Assembly: GCA_963751105.1 (NCBI GenBank)
Contig: CAVVTG010000002.1
Coordinates: 1,798,001-1,862,000, forward strand
DNA length: 64,000 nt
Direction of reading: 5' to 3'
DNA from: JACVRW01 sp963751105
GTDB taxonomy: Bacteria > Actinomycetota > Thermoleophilia > Solirubrobacterales > Thermoleophilaceae
Part shown: one piece after another, positions 61,450 to 64,000 of the stretch
How the letters are laid out: every line of letters starts with the position of its first letter
Position numbering within the stretch: position 1 is the first letter of the stretch
Notes under the pieces: model-generated
The model's database searches: none
Seen by the model: the letters and a program-made list of their open reading frames with translations, nothing else
Told to the model about the DNA's origin: nothing
Made by a program: the position numbers and the translations under genes

Positions 61450-62417
61450 GTGATCGAGGCCTGGTAGAGCGTGAAGCCGATCGCCGCGCAGATGGCCGCG
61501 ACGATCCAGAAGCGCAGGATGATCTTGGTCTCCGACCAGCCCAGCAGCTCGAAGTGGTGGTGGATCGGCGCCATCAGGAACACCCGCCGGCGAAAGCGCT
61601 GGAACGAGAACACCTGGATCGCCACCGACAGGGCCTCGATCACGAAGATCCCGCCGATCAGGATCAGCAGGATCTCCGTCTTGGTCATCACCGCGAGACC
61701 GGCGATGGCGCCGCCGAGGCCCAGGGAGCCGGTGTCACCCATGAACACCGAGGCCGGGAACGAGTTGAACCACAGGAAGCCCACGCTCGCCCCCACCAGG
61801 CAGGCGCTGAGCAGGGCCAGGTCCTCCTCGCCTTGGGTGATGAACGTCATGGCGGTGAAGGCCAGGAAGACGATGGCCGAGCAGCCGGCGGCCAGGCCGT
61901 CGAGGCCGTCGGTGAGGTTCACCCCGTTGGTGGCGCCCGCGAGCACCAGGAAGATCAGCACCGGGTAGGCCAGGCCGAGGTTGATCGAGGCGTCGACCAC
62001 CCGCAGGTCGAGCGTCTCGCGGAGGTCCACGTACTCGGTGGCCACGATCCAGAGGACGACCGCCGTGAGCGCCTGCACGGCCAGCTTGGTCCTGCCCGAG
62101 ACACCGAGCGAGCGGCGCTTGCGCAGCTTGATGACGTCGTCGGCGAAGCCGAGCGCGGCCATGGCCAGCGCCGTGAGCAGCACCGCCACGCTGGTGGCGT
62201 CGTACTCGGAGAGGATCAGGAAGGGAACGCAGACCGCAAGCAGCACCGCCAGCCCGCCCATCGTGGGCGTGCCCGCCTTGCCGTGGTGACCCGCCGGCCC
62301 CTCCTCGCGGATCTGCTGGCCGAACTCCTTGAGGCGCAGGTACTCGATGAAGCGCGGCCCCAGGAACATGCAGATGAGCAGGGAGGCGGAGCCCCCGATG
62401 ACGATTTCGCCGAGCAC
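61446..62417 (-). CDS. mraY: Phospho-MurNAc-pentapeptide translocase
   Basis: Makes lipid I by transferring phospho-MurNAc-pentapeptide to undecaprenyl phosphate. The 323-residue integral membrane enzyme has ten predicted helices; catalytic segments are GFADDVIKLRKRRSLG, NGVNLTDGLDGLAAGC, SVFMGDTGSLGLGG and the MAPIHHHFELLGWSE loop. The GTG start at 62417 lies three bases from a giant palindrome that appears to contain its ribosome-binding site (GGAGAG, 62435-62430), so its translation may be structurally controlled. Confidence 0.96.
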   Translation of the reverse strand: MLGEIVIGGSASLLICMFLGPRFIEYLRLKEFGQQIREEGPAGHHGKAGTPTMGGLAVLLAVCVPFLILSEYDATSVAVLLTALAMAALGFADDVIKLRKRRSLGVSGRTKLAVQALTAVVLWIVATEYVDLRETLDLRVVDASINLGLAYPVLIFLVLAGATNGVNLTDGLDGLAAGCSAIVFLAFTAMTFITQGEEDLALLSACLVGASVGFLWFNSFPASVFMGDTGSLGLGGAIAGLAVMTKTEILLILIGGIFVIEALSVAIQVFSFQRFRRRVFLMAPIHHHFELLGWSETKIILRFWIVAAICAAIGFTLYQASIT

Positions 62418-62420
62418 GCG

Positions 62421-62586
62421 CTAGTGGTCTCTCCGACGAGTGCGCGTTCGTTTGCCGTGCGAAAGTCGAGCATGGCGGTGGACGCGGGAAGCCGGAGTAG
62501 CAGCGCTACTTCGGCGAGCGTGGACGCCGGAAGGCGACGACTTGCAGCCGGCAAACGGGCGTGAACTCGGAGGAGCGACCACCTAG
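62421..62586. repeat. 166-base imperfect palindrome between murF and mraY
   Basis: Nearly the whole intercistronic gap folds on itself. Both ends are CTAG, and the outer arms (62421-62469 and 62538-62586) match as reverse complements at about 37 of 49 aligned positions, including CGTTTGCCG with CGGCAAACG. An inner near-perfect 11-bp stem (62491-62501 with 62505-62515) closes on a 3-base loop. The murF stop codon lies inside the right arm. It could be a REP/MITE-like insertion or a structured RNA. No second copy was seen in this window. Confidence 0.65.
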
Positions 62587-63935
62587 GCCAGCACCCGTTC
62601 CAGCCCGACCGAGCGCGAGCCCTTGATGAGCACGCGGTCGCCGGGGCGGGCCGTCTCCTCGAGGAGGGCGGCCGCCTCCTCCGGGGAGCCCACCGCGTGG
62701 GACTCTCCGGTGAAGCCCTCCAGGTAGCCGAGGGCCGGCTCGCCCACGGGCACGAGCACGTCGATGCCGAGCCGCTCGGCCTGCTCGCCCACCTCGTGGT
62801 GGAAGCGGTCCGAGTCCTCGCCCAGCTCCGCCATGGTCCCGAGCACGGCTATGCGCCGCTGGGCAGGGGTCTGGGAGAGGTGGTCGAGGGCCGCCGACAT
62901 CGACATCGGGTTGGCGTTGTAGCAGTCGTTGACCACAGTCACCCCGCCGGGGAGCTCCACGATCTCGCCCCGCAGCGACGAGAAGCGCACGTCCACGAGC
63001 CCTCCGGCGCGGACGCCGAGCGCGCCGGCGGCGGCCACCGCGGCCAGCGTGTTGAGCAGGTTGTGGGGCTCCGAGTAGGGCAGGTCGAGCTCCACGGTGG
63101 CGCCGCGCGCCTCGATCTCGGCCCGGCCGGCGTCCATCGAGAGCAGCTGCACCTGGCCGCCGGGGCCGAAGGTCCAGGTGTCGAGATCGTCGCGCAGGTG
63201 TGCGTCGAGCAGCGGCTCGCTCACGGGCACCACGCAGGCCGCCCCGGCGGGCAGGTCGCGGATCAGCTCGGCCTTGGCCGCCGCCACCCCCTCGACGGTC
63301 CCGAGCAGCTCGAGGTGCACCGGTCCCACGTTGACGATCACCCCGACGTCGGGCTCGGCGATCTCGGCCAGCTCCGCGATCTGGCCGGCGCCCCGCATGG
63401 CCATCTCCAGCACCAGCACCTCGGTGCCGCGCCCCGTCTCGAGGATGGTCAGCGGGACCCCGATCTCGGTGTTGTAGTTCTCGCGGCTGGAGTGGGTGAC
63501 CGCGCGCGGAGCCAGGAGCGCGGCCAGGATGTCCTTGGTGGACGTCTTGCCGGTGGAGCCCGTGATGCCGGCCACCCGGCATCCGAGCTCGCGCCGCCAG
63601 GCGGTGGCCAGCCGCTGCAGCGCCGGCAGCGGGTCGTCGGCCACGATCACCACGGCGGAGGCACAGGCGGAGTCGCCCAGCGCCCCCTCCACCGCCGCGA
63701 GCGTGGCCTCGCGGTGGGCTGGGCCGACGATCGCGCCCCAGGCTCCGGCCTCGAGCGCTGCAGCCGCGTAGGCGCCACCGTCCGCCGCGGCGCCGGGCAG
63801 CCCCACGAACAGATCTCCGGCCTCCACGGCGCGCGAGTCGATCGTCGCCCGCTCGGGGCCCGCGCGCTCCGGGGCTCCCACCGCCAGCTCGCCGCCCGCG
63901 GCCGCCGCTATCCGTGCGGCACTGAGGTCGATCAC
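62583..63935 (-). CDS. murF: UDP-MurNAc-tripeptide--D-alanyl-D-alanine ligase
   Basis: Adds D-Ala-D-Ala to complete the pentapeptide precursor. The 450-residue ligase has AGDLFVGLPGAAADGGAYAA in the N-terminal domain, ATP loop GITGSTGKTSTKDILAAL, EMAMRGAGQIAELAEIA and VVNDCYNANPMSM. The GTG at 63935 overlaps the murE stop (GTGA). Its own TAG stop is part of the palindrome that separates it from mraY. Confidence 0.95.
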   Translation of the reverse strand: MIDLSAARIAAAAGGELAVGAPERAGPERATIDSRAVEAGDLFVGLPGAAADGGAYAAAALEAGAWGAIVGPAHREATLAAVEGALGDSACASAVVIVADDPLPALQRLATAWRRELGCRVAGITGSTGKTSTKDILAALLAPRAVTHSSRENYNTEIGVPLTILETGRGTEVLVLEMAMRGAGQIAELAEIAEPDVGVIVNVGPVHLELLGTVEGVAAAKAELIRDLPAGAACVVPVSEPLLDAHLRDDLDTWTFGPGGQVQLLSMDAGRAEIEARGATVELDLPYSEPHNLLNTLAAVAAAGALGVRAGGLVDVRFSSLRGEIVELPGGVTVVNDCYNANPMSMSAALDHLSQTPAQRRIAVLGTMAELGEDSDRFHHEVGEQAERLGIDVLVPVGEPALGYLEGFTGESHAVGSPEEAAALLEETARPGDRVLIKGSRSVGLERVLA

Positions 63936-64000
63936 GCCCGCGCTCCCAGACCCGCGCGGATGGCCTCCCGGGCCACCGTCACGTCGTCGAAGGGCTCCTT
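63932..64000 (-). CDS. murE: C-terminal end of MurE (window-truncated)
   Basis: Only the last 22 codons are in the window: KEPFDDVTVAREAIRAGLG then ARA and stop. The FDD-x-x-VAREA(I/L) ending is characteristic of the MurE tail, and the position just before murF in the dcw cluster fits. The stop overlaps the murF GTG by four bases. MurE adds the third amino acid to the stem; which one cannot be told from this fragment. Confidence 0.7.
   Translation of the reverse strand, partial: KEPFDDVTVAREAIRAGLGARA

Overview
The window is very GC-rich, densely packed and full of GTG/TTG starts and 4-base stop/start overlaps. The gene content points to an actinomycetotal bacterium of the Thermoleophilia/Solirubrobacterales type. 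The clues are two exported proteins with the Solirubrobacterales-style N-terminus (SYSN...ALGGTA), a division/cell-wall cluster without ftsA in the window, two-subunit glycine decarboxylase, a pH-sensor-like class III adenylate cyclase and an AbiEi/DUF559 protein. This placement is an inference from gene families; no rRNA or tRNA gene was seen.

Layout. 1-3.3 kb: a partial cupin, a zinc-ribbon protein, fmt, an RTX-type exported protein and a repeat-built exported protein. 3.3-11.8 kb: a lactate/glycolate island, with lutA and a lutB-lutC fusion on the minus strand facing lctP-glcD-glcE-glcF on the plus strand. 11.8-19.4 kb: serine hydrolase, MarR/MFS efflux pair, a hypothetical gene, ettA, malate synthase and a second exported repeat protein. 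19.4-22.4 kb: a compact PfkB kinase/class I aldolase/Gfo-Idh-MocA oxidoreductase cassette of unknown substrate. 22.4-32 kb: def, priA, adenylate cyclase, a MetE-like/GcvT-like pair, LysE exporter, Ohr, metK and tryptophanase, followed by a DUF559 protein.

33-45.9 kb, mostly minus strand: an aroF-tyrA-aroA-cmk-der operon, then (further upstream in transcription) a DUF6159 membrane protein, hisC, aroH, rluB, scpB, scpA and trpS, with rlmN and an EamA transporter interposed. The aroF operon is preceded by a 32-codon leader ORF ending in a cluster of Tyr, Tyr, Trp and Phe codons followed by long inverted repeats. It looks like an aromatic amino acid attenuator and is the best regulatory find here. 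45.9-51.4 kb: gcvT-gcvH-gcvPA-gcvPB and a sulfite-oxidase-like enzyme. 51.4-64 kb: a small membrane protein, an M20 peptidase, a GNAT enzyme, ftsZ with its own consensus promoter, ftsQ, murB, murC, murG, ftsW, murD, mraY, murF and the tail of murE. The whole murF-mraY gap is one 166-base imperfect palindrome.

The genes connect as follows. Lactate and glycolate are imported and oxidised by Lut and Glc enzymes, and glyoxylate can enter malate synthase. The aro genes make chorismate, prephenate and tyrosine/phenylalanine precursors, while tryptophanase degrades tryptophan. MetE-like and MetK enzymes sit on the methionine/SAM route. The 51-64 kb block builds peptidoglycan precursors and the division ring. 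No intergenic gap exceeds 300 bases; the largest are 38306-38564 (attenuator), 54315-54503 (ftsZ promoter/terminator) and 62418-62582 (palindrome).
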